A stretch of DNA of 45,782 nt from Flavobacterium macrobrachii (GCF_014486675.1 NZ_JACTAC010000020.1:1-45782); one strand, 5' to 3'. Counted from the stretch's first letter, positions 36,235 to 44,632 are shown. Program-made: numbers and translations. Notes: a model not told the origin generated them from the sequence alone.

Positions 36235-37241
36235 GATTTACTAAATTTTATAAAATAAATATAATTAATAAAAAACCAAACTTTATTAAAATTGAAGGAA
36301 AAAGATAATTTTTTGTAAGGTTGTCTAACTCCATCTGCTTCAATTTTATTAACTCCATTACTCTTGAGTAATCGTATAATCTTTAAATATCCGAAAAAAT
36401 CTAACTTATTTATGAAAGGACTCATTGGAAGTAAAACAAACTTAGCTACTACATGATTTACTAACTGCTGTTGGGTTCTTACTAAATTGTTATTGGCTGC
36501 GAAATTTTTAATATCGTTGATGGCAAGAATGAAACCGTTGATTGCTTTTTCTGAAAAGAACAGTTTGGAATTGGTAGCTGAGCCTTTTCTGGTTGTTCTT
36601 TGATAGAAGATTTGATTATCGAATCCTACACTTGTGGCGACTGCAAATACTTTTGCTAAAAAGAGTCCATCTTCGAGATAAGGAACGTTTTTTGGGTAAT
36701 CAATTTTGTAATCGTTAAGGAGTTGTCTATCATAAACTATTGCCCAAGAACGGTCAGGATCTTTTACCTCAAAGCCGCGCGCTTCAAAGTAACCTTCAAC
36801 TCCATTGAAGGTTTTGTTTTCTTGTTTTGTATAATTGGTTTTCCAAATTGATTTTTGGTTGGCATCGAAGATTTCAAACCCTAAATAAAACACTTGGTAA
36901 TTATTGGTTTGCACTAAACTTGCTATTCGACCAAGACTGTTAGGTACTACATAATCATCGGGATCGATGGGTAGAATGTATTTTGCTTTGGCTATATCTA
37001 TACCATTGTTTCTAGCCATAGAAACGCCTTGGTTGACTTGATTGATTAAAACAATATTGGAATATTTTTTTTGTAGATTTTCAACTACTTCTTGGCAATT
37101 ATCGGGTGAACCATCGTTGATACAGATGATTTCATATTGGTTTTTATCAATATCTTGATTTTGTAAACTTTCTATGCATCGGGTAACATGGTCAGCTACC
37201 TTATACATTGGGATAATAATTGAAAAAAGAGGTTGAGGCAT
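36231..37241 (-). CDS. Glycosyltransferase family 2
   Basis: A 336-residue GT-A enzyme. FSIIIPMYKVADHVTRCIES (about 6-25), ICINDGSPDN (about 39-48) and LPIDPDDYVVP (about 90-100, DxD-type metal site) are diagnostic. The C-terminal third has hydrophobic, basic helices (KVWFFINYIYFIKFSK). One base separates it from the upstream GT2 gene, and it overlaps the following methyltransferase-fold gene. Donor sugar unknown. Confidence 0.88.
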   Translation of the reverse strand: MPQPLFSIIIPMYKVADHVTRCIESLQNQDIDKNQYEIICINDGSPDNCQEVVENLQKKYSNIVLINQVNQGVSMARNNGIDIAKAKYILPIDPDDYVVPNSLGRIASLVQTNNYQVFYLGFEIFDANQKSIWKTNYTKQENKTFNGVEGYFEARGFEVKDPDRSWAIVYDRQLLNDYKIDYPKNVPYLEDGLFLAKVFAVATSVGFDNQIFYQRTTRKGSATNSKLFFSEKAINGFILAINDIKNFAANNNLVRTQQQLVNHVVAKFVLLPMSPFINKLDFFGYLKIIRLLKSNGVNKIEADGVRQPYKKLSFSFNFNKVWFFINYIYFIKFSKS

Positions 37242-37242
37242 G

Positions 37243-38187
37243 TTATCTTTTTATTTTTCTATTTATGAAATCAACATAATGAAATGGATTTATATAAACT
37301 ATACTAATTTTATATAATAGATTGTTTAGTGGTGAATTTTTTACTAAACCCATTTTTTTAAATAGTTGAGCGGTTTTAAAAACCCAGTTTTCCTTCATAA
37401 CTTGATACCAAGGTAGAAAAGGATGCGCAAACGTTTTTCTAACTTGATGACCATTTATTACTGATGGTTTAAATAGCAAATTATCTCCTGTATTGTTAGT
37501 AGCATTAGAATGAATTCTATATCCAACCGTTGGTTTATGAAAATAGCAAAGACGAATATTCGCTTTAGTTAATTTTAGCCACATTGGGTAGTCTTCTACT
37601 AACTTATTATTTTCGTCATAACCATTAACTGAGAGTATGGTTTGTTTATTAAAAAAATAAGATGGTGTATAATTTATTCGGTCTGATTGTACAAGAATTT
37701 TGAATTGTTCTTTTGCCAAAAAACTTTCGTGCATTAAGTTATCAGGATAAATGGATGGAATTGTTTTAGTGTATTTTTCTTGTTCAAAAGTATCTTGATA
37801 AACATCTACTTGACTAAAAACAATGTTAGCTTCAAGATTAGTAGCTACAAAATTCATATTATCTTCAATACAAGTATTTAACAAAATATCATCACCTGCA
37901 ATAAACTTAATCCAATCTGCGGTGGAAGCTGTAATTGCTCGGTTACAATTTGCAGAAACTCCTGTATTTTTTGGAACTGTTATTATCTTGATGTTTGAAA
38001 AACGAGCTTTTACTCTGTCTTGTTCGCACCATTTAGTAACGATTTCCACGGTATTGTCTTTTGAACAATCATCAGAAACGATTAGCTCAAGATTAGCATG
38101 CGTCTGGTTGTAAATGCTTTCTAAAGTTTCTTCTACAAAAAAGGCAGCATTATAGGTAACAACAGGAACGGAAACTAGGATTGACAT
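37243..38187 (-). CDS. Glycosyltransferase family 2
   Basis: A 314-residue GT-A enzyme with VSVPVVTYNAAFFVEETLES (about 5-24), ELIVSDDCSKDNT (about 35-47) and KFIAGDDILL (DD metal site, about 93-102), then VEDYPMWLKL, the acceptor/base motif. It is the first transferase after wzx in transcription order, 14 bp away. Donor and acceptor cannot be told from sequence. Confidence 0.88.
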   Translation of the reverse strand: MSILVSVPVVTYNAAFFVEETLESIYNQTHANLELIVSDDCSKDNTVEIVTKWCEQDRVKARFSNIKIITVPKNTGVSANCNRAITASTADWIKFIAGDDILLNTCIEDNMNFVATNLEANIVFSQVDVYQDTFEQEKYTKTIPSIYPDNLMHESFLAKEQFKILVQSDRINYTPSYFFNKQTILSVNGYDENNKLVEDYPMWLKLTKANIRLCYFHKPTVGYRIHSNATNNTGDNLLFKPSVINGHQVRKTFAHPFLPWYQVMKENWVFKTAQLFKKMGLVKNSPLNNLLYKISIVYINPFHYVDFINRKIKR

Positions 38188-38201
38188 TGTACTATTTGTT
38201 A

Positions 38202-39677
38202 CTATTTTTTAAATTTTTGTAGTATGGATTTTAATGGAATTTTTTTATTGAACTCGAAAATAAAAAAAGCCACTGTTATAAATACTATACTGATTTGGGC
38301 AATGATTGAATAGGTTTTCTCTAGACAATGAATGGATGCTAAACAAACAAAAAGAGAAATCATGCTGATGAATAAAAATTTGAATACATCTAACTCGAAC
38401 TTGAATTGGTGCTTTTTCTTGAGGATTATCAACATAAACAAGCATGAAATAATGTAGCTGAAACATAACGATAATGCTAAACCTGTTAAACCATATAGAT
38501 GGTAGAACAATATGTTAAACCCAAGAACTATTAGATTAGCAATGATTTCTACTGTTAAAAATAATTTGTTGTTTCCTTTTGCTAAAAAGATGTAGCCAAC
38601 TACCCAAACCAAGCCTTTTAGCGGAATAGCTAAAACGGCAAATTGAATGAAATTTTGGGAAGCTATGAATTCTTTGCTTAATAAAATTCTAATTAATAGT
38701 GGTGTTGTGGTGATTAAAAGCACTAGTACTACACCGAGAATGATTAAAACCAATTCTGCTTGTTCGTTTACTAATCTTTTCCATTTTGCTTCTTCGTTTA
38801 TAACTGCTGAAAGTCGTGGAAAATAATCGGTAGCCATAGCCGTAAAGACCATGCCTACATAGCCTTCGACAATTGCATTTCCTGCGCTATACAAACCTAA
38901 ATCGGAAAGGGAACCTGTTTTTGAGATGTATGCACTTAACGCAAAGGCTACTGCTGAAGCAAGAATATTTACGAGAGTTAAACTTAAACCTAATTGGACA
39001 ATAGGTTTTCCTAACTGGAAGGTTTCTTGCCAAGAGATGTTGATGGGTTCAAATTTTATTTTGCTAGTAAAATATAATGACACTAAGTAGTTCGCAAAAG
39101 CGGTAAGGATAATGGCTGGCACTACTCCATTGATGCCATAAAAATAGAAAATGGGTAACGCTACTACTAAACCGACTATTCCTCCGAAAACATTGGCTTG
39201 TGCTAGATATTTTAATTGACGAGTTCCGCGTAGCAAGGTGTAAATTCCACCGGATAATGCCCCGAAGACAAAGGTTACCGAAAGCCAAATAAAAGAAGTT
39301 GTATGCTCGTAATTTTTGAAAGCAAATTTGCTCAACAGTGGTGAAAAAATTATTGTAGCTAGAACGCCAAGCAAAGCTGTAAACCAAATCAATCGTTTGA
39401 AGACTTGGAAGGTGGTTCTAATTTTGAGATTGTCATTTGAACCGTGGGCTTTTGCTATATCTTTTACCGCGCTTTCTGGAACACCTAACGAGGTTAGTGT
39501 TTTGATTAAATTTAATCCTGAAAGTAAAAGACCGTTTAACCCCATACCAGCAGTACCAATTAATAGTGCCACAAATTTTCCTCTAATTAAGGTAATTAGA
39601 ATATTAAACACTTGCACACCTCCAAAGATGGAAGTGGCTTTCATGATGGAACCGTATGAGGATTTTGTTTCTGACAT
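38202..39677 (-). CDS. wzx: O-antigen / polysaccharide flippase (Wzx)
   Basis: A 491-residue polytopic protein with about fourteen hydrophobic segments, of the MOP superfamily. The N-terminal SIFGGVQVFNILITLIRGKF and ALLIGTAGMGLNGLLLSG segments are typical of O-antigen translocases of the WzxE type. It should move undecaprenyl-diphosphate-linked repeat units across the inner membrane for the Wzy-like polymerase. It follows the FdtB-like aminotransferase by a one-base overlap, as wzx often follows the dideoxy-aminosugar genes. Overlapping reading frames in this gene are shadows. Confidence 0.92.
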   Translation of the reverse strand: MSETKSSYGSIMKATSIFGGVQVFNILITLIRGKFVALLIGTAGMGLNGLLLSGLNLIKTLTSLGVPESAVKDIAKAHGSNDNLKIRTTFQVFKRLIWFTALLGVLATIIFSPLLSKFAFKNYEHTTSFIWLSVTFVFGALSGGIYTLLRGTRQLKYLAQANVFGGIVGLVVALPIFYFYGINGVVPAIILTAFANYLVSLYFTSKIKFEPINISWQETFQLGKPIVQLGLSLTLVNILASAVAFALSAYISKTGSLSDLGLYSAGNAIVEGYVGMVFTAMATDYFPRLSAVINEEAKWKRLVNEQAELVLIILGVVLVLLITTTPLLIRILLSKEFIASQNFIQFAVLAIPLKGLVWVVGYIFLAKGNNKLFLTVEIIANLIVLGFNILFYHLYGLTGLALSLCFSYIISCLFMLIILKKKHQFKFELDVFKFLFISMISLFVCLASIHCLEKTYSIIAQISIVFITVAFFIFEFNKKIPLKSILQKFKK

Positions 39678-40807
39678 TATGCCGAGAAAGAATTTAATGC
39701 TTGAATGACCATTGATACCTCATCATTAGTTACCACTGGACTAATCGGTAAACTCAATACTTGGTCGTGAATGGTATTGGTAATAGGGAAATCAAGGTGG
39801 TTTAATTCTTTGTAAGCCAATTGCTTGTTAGGCGGAATTGGGTAATGGATTAGGGTTTGAATTCCTTTTTCTGCTAAATGGTTTTGTAATGCATCGCGTT
39901 TTTCGCAACGGATTACAAATAAATGCCAAACATGTTCTTTGTTTTCAGCAGGAGAAAACTGGCTTGCAACTGGTACTGGCAGAATGATGTTTGGGTTGTT
40001 TATTTCGGATAAATAGCGTTGTGCTATTTGTCTTCTGTATTGGTTTTCAGTATCGATGTATTTTAGTTTTACGACGAGAAAAGCGGCTTGAATCTCATCC
40101 AAACGGCTGTTTAATCCTTGAAACTCGTTTACATATTTCTTTTTGCTACCGTAATTTCCTAGCGCACGAACTCGCTCTGCAAGTTGGTCATCGTTAGTAG
40201 AAACAGCACCGGCATCGCCTAACGCACCTAGGTTTTTGCCTGGATAAAAGCTGAAGCCAGCCGCATCGCCAAGGTTTCCTGTTTTTGTACCGTTGAATAT
40301 TGCTCCAATAGCTTGTGCATTGTCTTCAATAATTTTTAGATTATTGCTTTTTGCAATTTCAACCAATTTATCGTTCCAACAGACTTGACCATAGAGGTGA
40401 ACGACCATAATGGCTTTAGTTTTAGGAGTGATGGCTTGCTGAATTAAATCGATGTCTAGGTTGTAGCTTTGAAGATTAGGTTCTACTAAAACGGGCACTA
40501 ATCTGTTATCTGAAATGGCTAAAAGCGAAGCGATATAAGTATTGGCTGGAACAATTACTTCGTCACCTTCTTGCATAATTCCCATATCGATGTAGGCTTT
40601 TAGAATCAGACGAAGTGCGTCTAAGCCATTTGCTACGCCAATGATGTGTTTTGAATTATTGAACTGTGCTAAGTTTTTTTCAAAAGAAGCTACACGCTCG
40701 CCAGTTAAAAACCAACCCGAGTCAATGACGTCGGCAGCGGCTTGCTTTAGTTCGGCTGCGTATTGTGCATTTATTTTTTGTAAGTCGAGGAACTTAATAT
40801 TATTCAT
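39677..40807 (-). CDS. fdtB: dTDP-3-keto-6-deoxyhexose 3-aminotransferase (FdtB/QdtB-like, DegT family)
   Basis: A 376-residue PLP-dependent aminotransferase. [15 protein letters not shown] (about 58-72), EDNAQAIGA (about 161-169) and the Schiff-base Lys191 in [20 protein letters not shown] match the FdtB/QdtB branch closely. It would convert the 3-keto sugar made by an FdtA-type isomerase to dTDP-3-amino-3,6-dideoxyhexose. Its start overlaps the acyltransferase gene by eight bases. The required RmlA and RmlB are not in this window and must be encoded elsewhere. Confidence 0.87.
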   Translation of the reverse strand: MNNIKFLDLQKINAQYAAELKQAAADVIDSGWFLTGERVASFEKNLAQFNNSKHIIGVANGLDALRLILKAYIDMGIMQEGDEVIVPANTYIASLLAISDNRLVPVLVEPNLQSYNLDIDLIQQAITPKTKAIMVVHLYGQVCWNDKLVEIAKSNNLKIIEDNAQAIGAIFNGTKTGNLGDAAGFSFYPGKNLGALGDAGAVSTNDDQLAERVRALGNYGSKKKYVNEFQGLNSRLDEIQAAFLVVKLKYIDTENQYRRQIAQRYLSEINNPNIILPVPVASQFSPAENKEHVWHLFVIRCEKRDALQNHLAEKGIQTLIHYPIPPNKQLAYKELNHLDFPITNTIHDQVLSLPISPVVTNDEVSMVIQALNSFSA

Positions 40808-41300
40808 GTAATTTTTTTATTTCTTCTTGAGTTAAAGTTCTAATCAATTTAGCCGGAGAACCGCCAATGATGGAATAATCAGGAAATGATTTATTGACAA
40901 AACTGTTTGCCGCCACGACGCAGTATTTGCCTAAACTAACATTAGGCATTATTACTACGCTTGCTCCAATCCAGGTATGGTCTCCTAGGGAAACTTCGCC
41001 TTTTAGAATTGGAAAAATGCGTTGCATTACTTCGGAAGCATTTGGTCCTGAACCCGACATTAGGTTAATGTTTTGGGCAAAGCTGACATGATTGCCAATA
41101 ATCACTTGTGCATTATAGCCTTCAACTAGCGTATTAGGACCGAAATAGCAATTGTTACCCACTTGTAACGGAAAACTTGGCGAACCAAATACTTTTACAT
41201 TTGCGGCAATCTTAGTATTATCGCCAATGGTTACATTGTTGACCGATGCTGTGGTATCGATTGAAACGTTTTGACCTAAATTGATATTGGATGTAATCAT
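40800..41300 (-). CDS. Hexapeptide-repeat acyltransferase (WbbJ-like), possible sugar N-acetyltransferase
   Basis: A 166-residue left-handed beta-helix protein with repeated hexapeptides over nearly its full length, [18 protein letters not shown] (about 52-69), and the closing [17 protein letters not shown]... and [12 protein letters not shown]. Placement between the FdtB-like gene and a DegT-like gene makes it a candidate to acetylate the 3-amino group of the dTDP sugar, completing an Fuc3NAc- or Qui3NAc-type pathway; the GNAT-like protein at 42221 is the competing candidate. O-acetylation of a glycan is also possible. Confidence 0.82.
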   Translation of the reverse strand: MITSNINLGQNVSIDTTASVNNVTIGDNTKIAANVKVFGSPSFPLQVGNNCYFGPNTLVEGYNAQVIIGNHVSFAQNINLMSGSGPNASEVMQRIFPILKGEVSLGDHTWIGASVVIMPNVSLGKYCVVAANSFVNKSFPDYSIIGGSPAKLIRTLTQEEIKKLHE

Positions 41301-41303
41301 GGT

Positions 41304-42221
41304 TTACTGATTTTTCAAAAATTGGACTAAACAATTGTACAGGTAGTCAATGTTAGCAAAGGATAGCGATTGATGATTGGGTATAAAAAAAGCCTCTTCG
41401 CCATAGAAAACACTGCTTTGAACACCATAGTTAGCAAAATGAACTTTAAGTTCGTTTAAATCTTTAACCACAGCATTGTTGTTAAGCATCAGCACTGATG
41501 GTACTGTAGTAGCTTTTGTTTCAAATCGAAGGGTAAAGCCAAGATTTGAAAATTTATTGAAGGCATAGTTAAAGTTTTCTTTACGCTTGGAGAGCAAATT
41601 ATTTTCTTGTTTTAAATGAAAAGAAAGTACTTTTTGAATGTATTGCTTTTGTTCATCATTAATTAAATCCGTTGGAGGTAGTAGTTTACTATTATTTGCC
41701 ACTAAAATACCTCCTACTTGAATGGGGAAAAACTTTGGCAGACTGTAAATAGCATAGTCACCGTATTTTCCTAGTTTGTTATTATCATCATTAGAAAAAA
41801 AAGTTGTGCAACAATCTTCAATGATTGGAATATTTAAAGCCAATAGCTTTTCCATTTGTTGAAAAGGATAGCCAAACTCATGGTTTACGAAAATGATTTT
41901 GGTATCGGCGGAAAGTTCTCTATTCCACTGGCAAAATTTTTCGATAGAACTAGTTACACAAGAGCTGATGTATTTATTGCCGGATGTAGTCAGTATGGTT
42001 ACCACATCGGTTGGATTGAGATTGTAGTTTTTTAATGCTTGTTCAATGGCTTGTCTTCCATTGATGGTGTAAACCCATTGTTTTTTATTGAATTTATTAT
42101 CTAAATACGTATCGGCAAAATTGTCGAATGGCAATTTTTCGTTTTCGGATAAAAACGAGGTTGCAAAAGGACTTATCCGAAAAGTAGGCAGAAGATAAGG
42201 ATCGGGGTTTACTATGAACAT
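41304..42221 (-). CDS. Short DegT-family aminotransferase-like protein
   Basis: A 305-residue protein resembling DegT/StrS aminotransferases but about 70 residues shorter than the usual 370-380. GRQAIEQALKNY (about 55-66), IPIIEDCCTTFFSN (Asp136, PLP pyridine contact) and YSLPKFFPIQVGG (Lys163, Schiff-base position) are kept, so it is probably PLP-binding. The N-terminal part and the small C-terminal domain are reduced. It abuts the GNAT/FemAB-like gene upstream (one-base overlap), so the two likely form a functional pair that makes one unusual aminated, acylated sugar. Reaction not known. Confidence 0.7.
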   Translation of the reverse strand: MFIVNPDPYLLPTFRISPFATSFLSENEKLPFDNFADTYLDNKFNKKQWVYTINGRQAIEQALKNYNLNPTDVVTILTTSGNKYISSCVTSSIEKFCQWNRELSADTKIIFVNHEFGYPFQQMEKLLALNIPIIEDCCTTFFSNDDNNKLGKYGDYAIYSLPKFFPIQVGGILVANNSKLLPPTDLINDEQKQYIQKVLSFHLKQENNLLSKRKENFNYAFNKFSNLGFTLRFETKATTVPSVLMLNNNAVVKDLNELKVHFANYGVQSSVFYGEEAFFIPNHQSLSFANIDYLYNCLVQFLKNQ

Positions 42222-43156
42222 TAATTAATTTCTTTATAGTATTCGTTTAGCAATCCTACAGAACAACCGATACTTTCTTTGAATTCGCACAGTCCATGAT
42301 TAGGAACTGAGTCAACGGTGGAATGTCCAATATCGATAAAAGGAATTTGAATTTCTTTGTAATATTGGAATACATTATAGGAAAGATAGTTCATTGTTTT
42401 TAGTTCGGAGAACTTTGGCAAATCGCCCCAATATACTACTCTAACGATAGTTTTGCTTAGATGGAAAACAATAGCTGCTGCCACGTTATTTTCTGGATTT
42501 GAAACTAGAAAATAGTCGATAGGGATAATGGTTCCCGTTTCTTGCAGCTGTTCAAAAGTAAGTCGTAATGGAAATCCTCTTTCGCTTCTGTTTTGCGCAA
42601 TTACTTCATAGGCTTTATGGCTATCTTCTGGTGTTAGCTTTATAAATTTCAAATCGTTTTTTAGTGATTTGTTTAAATTTTTTCGGGCGTTGTACCAAAT
42701 GTTTTGAAGGTAGTTATCGTTTAGATTTTGTGTTTCAAAATGATAATTTACTTCAACGTTTTTAGTTTCGAAACCGGCTCTATAGAGACAGTTTGTGATT
42801 TTTGCTGAGAAGTTTGGACTGTAAAACGCTGGCGGAGGCAGGATTTTAATTCCGTTGAATTTATTTTGTTTTGCCCAACTTACTAATGTTTCGATGGCAC
42901 CGTCAATTTGGTAAAGTTTTATATCGTCATACACGAATTCAAAACCTCCAAAGGAAGCTGAGAAAGGTGTTAGAAGAATACTATTTCGCACTCCAAAGGT
43001 TATCCCAAGTCGGTATTTACTGTCTTTAAAAAGCAGGTAGTAAACGGCATCGCACTTGGCTTTGTTTAAATCTGAAAACTCAGCCAAGTTGAAGTTTTGA
43101 ATTGGGTTATTTATTACCGCTTTGTATTCAGATGCTGTTACTTCGAGAATTTCCAA
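42221..43156 (-). CDS. FemAB/GNAT-like acyltransferase
   Basis: A 311-residue protein with two GNAT-like halves: NFNLAEFSDLNKAKCDAVYY...YRLGITFGVR at the N side and ARKNLNKSLKNDLKFIKL, NNVAAAIVFHLSKTIVRVVY (about 224-243) and CEFKESIGCSVGL at the C side, the pattern of FemAB- or BioF2-type acetyltransferases. It starts at TTG and overlaps the preceding cupin gene by 19 bases; no ATG is better placed. It could N-acylate an amino sugar made by the adjacent DegT-like proteins. Function is inferred from fold and neighbourhood. Confidence 0.65.
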   Translation of the reverse strand: MEILEVTASEYKAVINNPIQNFNLAEFSDLNKAKCDAVYYLLFKDSKYRLGITFGVRNSILLTPFSASFGGFEFVYDDIKLYQIDGAIETLVSWAKQNKFNGIKILPPPAFYSPNFSAKITNCLYRAGFETKNVEVNYHFETQNLNDNYLQNIWYNARKNLNKSLKNDLKFIKLTPEDSHKAYEVIAQNRSERGFPLRLTFEQLQETGTIIPIDYFLVSNPENNVAAAIVFHLSKTIVRVVYWGDLPKFSELKTMNYLSYNVFQYYKEIQIPFIDIGHSTVDSVPNHGLCEFKESIGCSVGLLNEYYKEIN

Positions 43157-43557
43157 TCTTTAAAATTTTGATAGTTTCTAAAATAGTCTTCTTCATCATA
43201 GAGTTCAGAGGCTAAAACCATACATATTGAACCGCTAGAAAAGTTGTCTAAATCACGCCATAAACCTGGAGGAATTAGTAAACCTTGGTAGGGCTGATTG
43301 AGCATAAAGCTTTTTTTGTGTTTCCCATCATCAAGGGTAACGGTAAAGCTACCGCTGAGTGCAATCATTATTTGATGTAGTGCTTTATGGGCATGACCAC
43401 CGCGGCTGTTTCCACCGGGAACGTCGTAGAGGTAATAAATTCTTTTTACGTCAAAAGGTACTTCTACTCCATTAGTTATAGCGGTTAGGTTTCCGTTGAG
43501 CTGGTGATTTTTTGGCAAATTAATGATTTTGCAATCTTGTACTGTAACGTTTGTCAT
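43138..43557 (-). CDS. fdtA: FdtA/QdtA-like cupin, dTDP-4-keto-6-deoxyglucose 3,4-ketoisomerase
   Basis: A 139-residue cupin. KRIYYLYDVPGG (about 38-49) and RGGHAHKALHQ (about 52-62), with His55 and His57 of the HxH pair, and GLWRDLDNF, LYDEEDYFRNY near the end, match the FdtA/QdtA ketoisomerases. It would turn dTDP-4-keto-6-deoxyglucose into the 3-keto isomer for the FdtB-like aminotransferase. It is the second of two tandem cupins, six bases after the first, and the only one with both histidines. FdtA (galacto) and QdtA (gluco) products cannot be told apart by eye. Confidence 0.85.
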   Translation of the reverse strand: MTNVTVQDCKIINLPKNHQLNGNLTAITNGVEVPFDVKRIYYLYDVPGGNSRGGHAHKALHQIMIALSGSFTVTLDDGKHKKSFMLNQPYQGLLIPPGLWRDLDNFSSGSICMVLASELYDEEDYFRNYQNFKDWKFSK

Positions 43558-43563
43558 ACTTTT

Positions 43564-43959
43564 TTATTGATTTAGGTATGCGTTTAAGTCTCTTGAATAG
43601 TCGTTTTCGTCAAAAGCATCGTTGCAAAGGTGCAATGACACGGCATTTGTAGAAAAGTTTTCCATGTGTCGCCAGTGATTGGCAGGAATGTATAGCCCGA
43701 AATAGCTGCGGTTGAGGGTAAATTTTTGGTTTTGCCCGTTTGGTAGCGTTATCACTACATCAAAGCTGCCGCTGAGTGAAATGATTATTTCGTGTTGGGT
43801 TTTTAAAGCATGACCGCCACGGATTTCTCCACCAGGAACGTCGTATATCCAGAATACTCTTTTGATGTCAAAAGGGATTGTATTTCCGTTTTGAATAAAG
43901 GTTAAGTTTCCTCTTGGATCTTGAATTTTTGGTAACTGAATTATTTGAGGTTGTTCCAT
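43564..43959 (-). CDS. FdtA-like cupin, first tandem copy with altered active-site motif
   Basis: A 131-residue cupin of the same family as the next gene: FDIKRVFWIYDVPGG (about 30-44) and RGGHALKTQHE (47-57). Relative to its neighbour, the second His of the HAHK motif is Leu (Leu52) and YY is changed to FW. The rest (GLYIPANHWRHMENF, FDENDYSRDL) is kept. Loss of one of the two motif histidines suggests altered chemistry, a different substrate or a partner role. It is the first biosynthetic gene after the regulator, separated by a 98-bp gap containing a possible hairpin. Confidence 0.75.
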   Translation of the reverse strand: MEQPQIIQLPKIQDPRGNLTFIQNGNTIPFDIKRVFWIYDVPGGEIRGGHALKTQHEIIISLSGSFDVVITLPNGQNQKFTLNRSYFGLYIPANHWRHMENFSTNAVSLHLCNDAFDENDYSRDLNAYLNQ

Positions 43960-44057
43960 GGTTAGCGATTTGTTTTTTGGTTGTTTTTTTTCACGGCTTC
44001 GCTTGGTCAGTCACATGGAAAAGTGCTAACAAATGAAAAACAAAAAAGCAACAAACA
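43960..44057 (-). promoter_or_regulatory. Gap with a possible attenuator hairpin before the biosynthetic genes
   Basis: The 98-bp gap holds, on the minus strand, T-rich TTTGTTGCTTTTTTG followed by a central part (with GACCAAGCGAAGCCGTG) and then A-rich GTGAAAAAAAACAACC and AAAAAACAAATCGCTAAC. The T-rich and A-rich arms could pair over an imperfect stem of more than twelve pairs. No TAnnTTTG element is present. A leader hairpin between the regulator and the first biosynthetic gene would be a natural target for the UpxY-like antiterminator, but arms of low complexity pair easily, so the claim is weak. Confidence 0.25.
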
Positions 44058-44579
44058 CTAGCTAACTAACTGTGTTTCTTGCTCAAAAACTAGTAGGCCA
44101 GAATTGTCATGCTGGCTGGTTGTATAAAAAATAACTTCTTTTTGAATTTCGTTTTGAATTTTATGCGCTAGATGTTGAATGTATTTTTGATCTAGTTCAT
44201 TTCCTTCGAGTACTACTTCAATTTTGCCGCTATCAATTCCGTTTAGATAGTCGCCAATTAAAAAAACACGTTTTACTGAGCCCATTTTTTCTAGAACCAT
44301 TTCGACAATAGTATCCAAGCCAATATACTTGTGGACTATTTTTTGTAAAAGGTTGAAGAAAGGGTTTTTTTGGTTGGCTTTGTAGGTGATTTTTTGATTG
44401 GATTCTGTTCTAATGAGATAGCCAGCTTCGGTTAAATTGTTGAGCTCTTTTCGAATTGCATTGGTTGATTCTTGCATTTCGGTTGCTAAACCTCTAAGAT
44501 AGCCTTCGTTAGCAACGTTTATAAAAAACTTTACTAATAGACGTAATCTAGTTTTAGAGGTTATGATGTTCTCGAGCAT
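44058..44579 (-). CDS. Winged-helix transcriptional regulator with a nucleotidyltransferase-like C-terminal domain
   Basis: A 173-residue protein. The N-terminal half (about 1-75) is a winged helix: TRLRLLVKFFINVANEGYLR, ALATEM-like helix, NAIRKELNNLTEAGYLIRTE recognition helix and wing. The second half (about 85-170) contains VKRVFLIGDYLNGIDSGKIE, which has the shape of the nucleotidyltransferase motif G[SD]-x(n)-G-x(n)-DxD but with Lys-Ile-Glu where the catalytic Asp-x-Asp should be, so it is probably an inactive sensor or DNA-binding aid. It has its own promoter-like site 24 nt upstream and comes second, after the antiterminator, so it likely regulates the locus. Confidence 0.72.
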   Translation of the reverse strand: MLENIITSKTRLRLLVKFFINVANEGYLRGLATEMQESTNAIRKELNNLTEAGYLIRTESNQKITYKANQKNPFFNLLQKIVHKYIGLDTIVEMVLEKMGSVKRVFLIGDYLNGIDSGKIEVVLEGNELDQKYIQHLAHKIQNEIQKEVIFYTTSQHDNSGLLVFEQETQLVS

Positions 44580-44602
44580 TATTAAAATAATTTACCGAGT
44601 AA

Positions 44603-44632
44603 CAAAGGTACTCTTTATATTGATTTTAACAA
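44603..44632 (-). promoter_or_regulatory. Promoter with -33 TTG and -7 TACCTTTG before the winged-helix gene
   Basis: On the minus strand TACCTTTG (44603-44610) is a full -7 match (TAnnTTTG); TTG (44630-44632) lies 19 nt further upstream, the expected Bacteroidota -33 spacing. The -7 box ends 24 nt from the ATG at 44579. This is the best two-box promoter in the window. Confidence 0.6.

Noticed and set aside
39316..39708. 130-codon plus-strand frame across the wzx start
   Set aside because: Antisense shadow of the N-terminal coding region of wzx and the end of the fdtB-like gene; composition looks like reverse-complement coding sequence.
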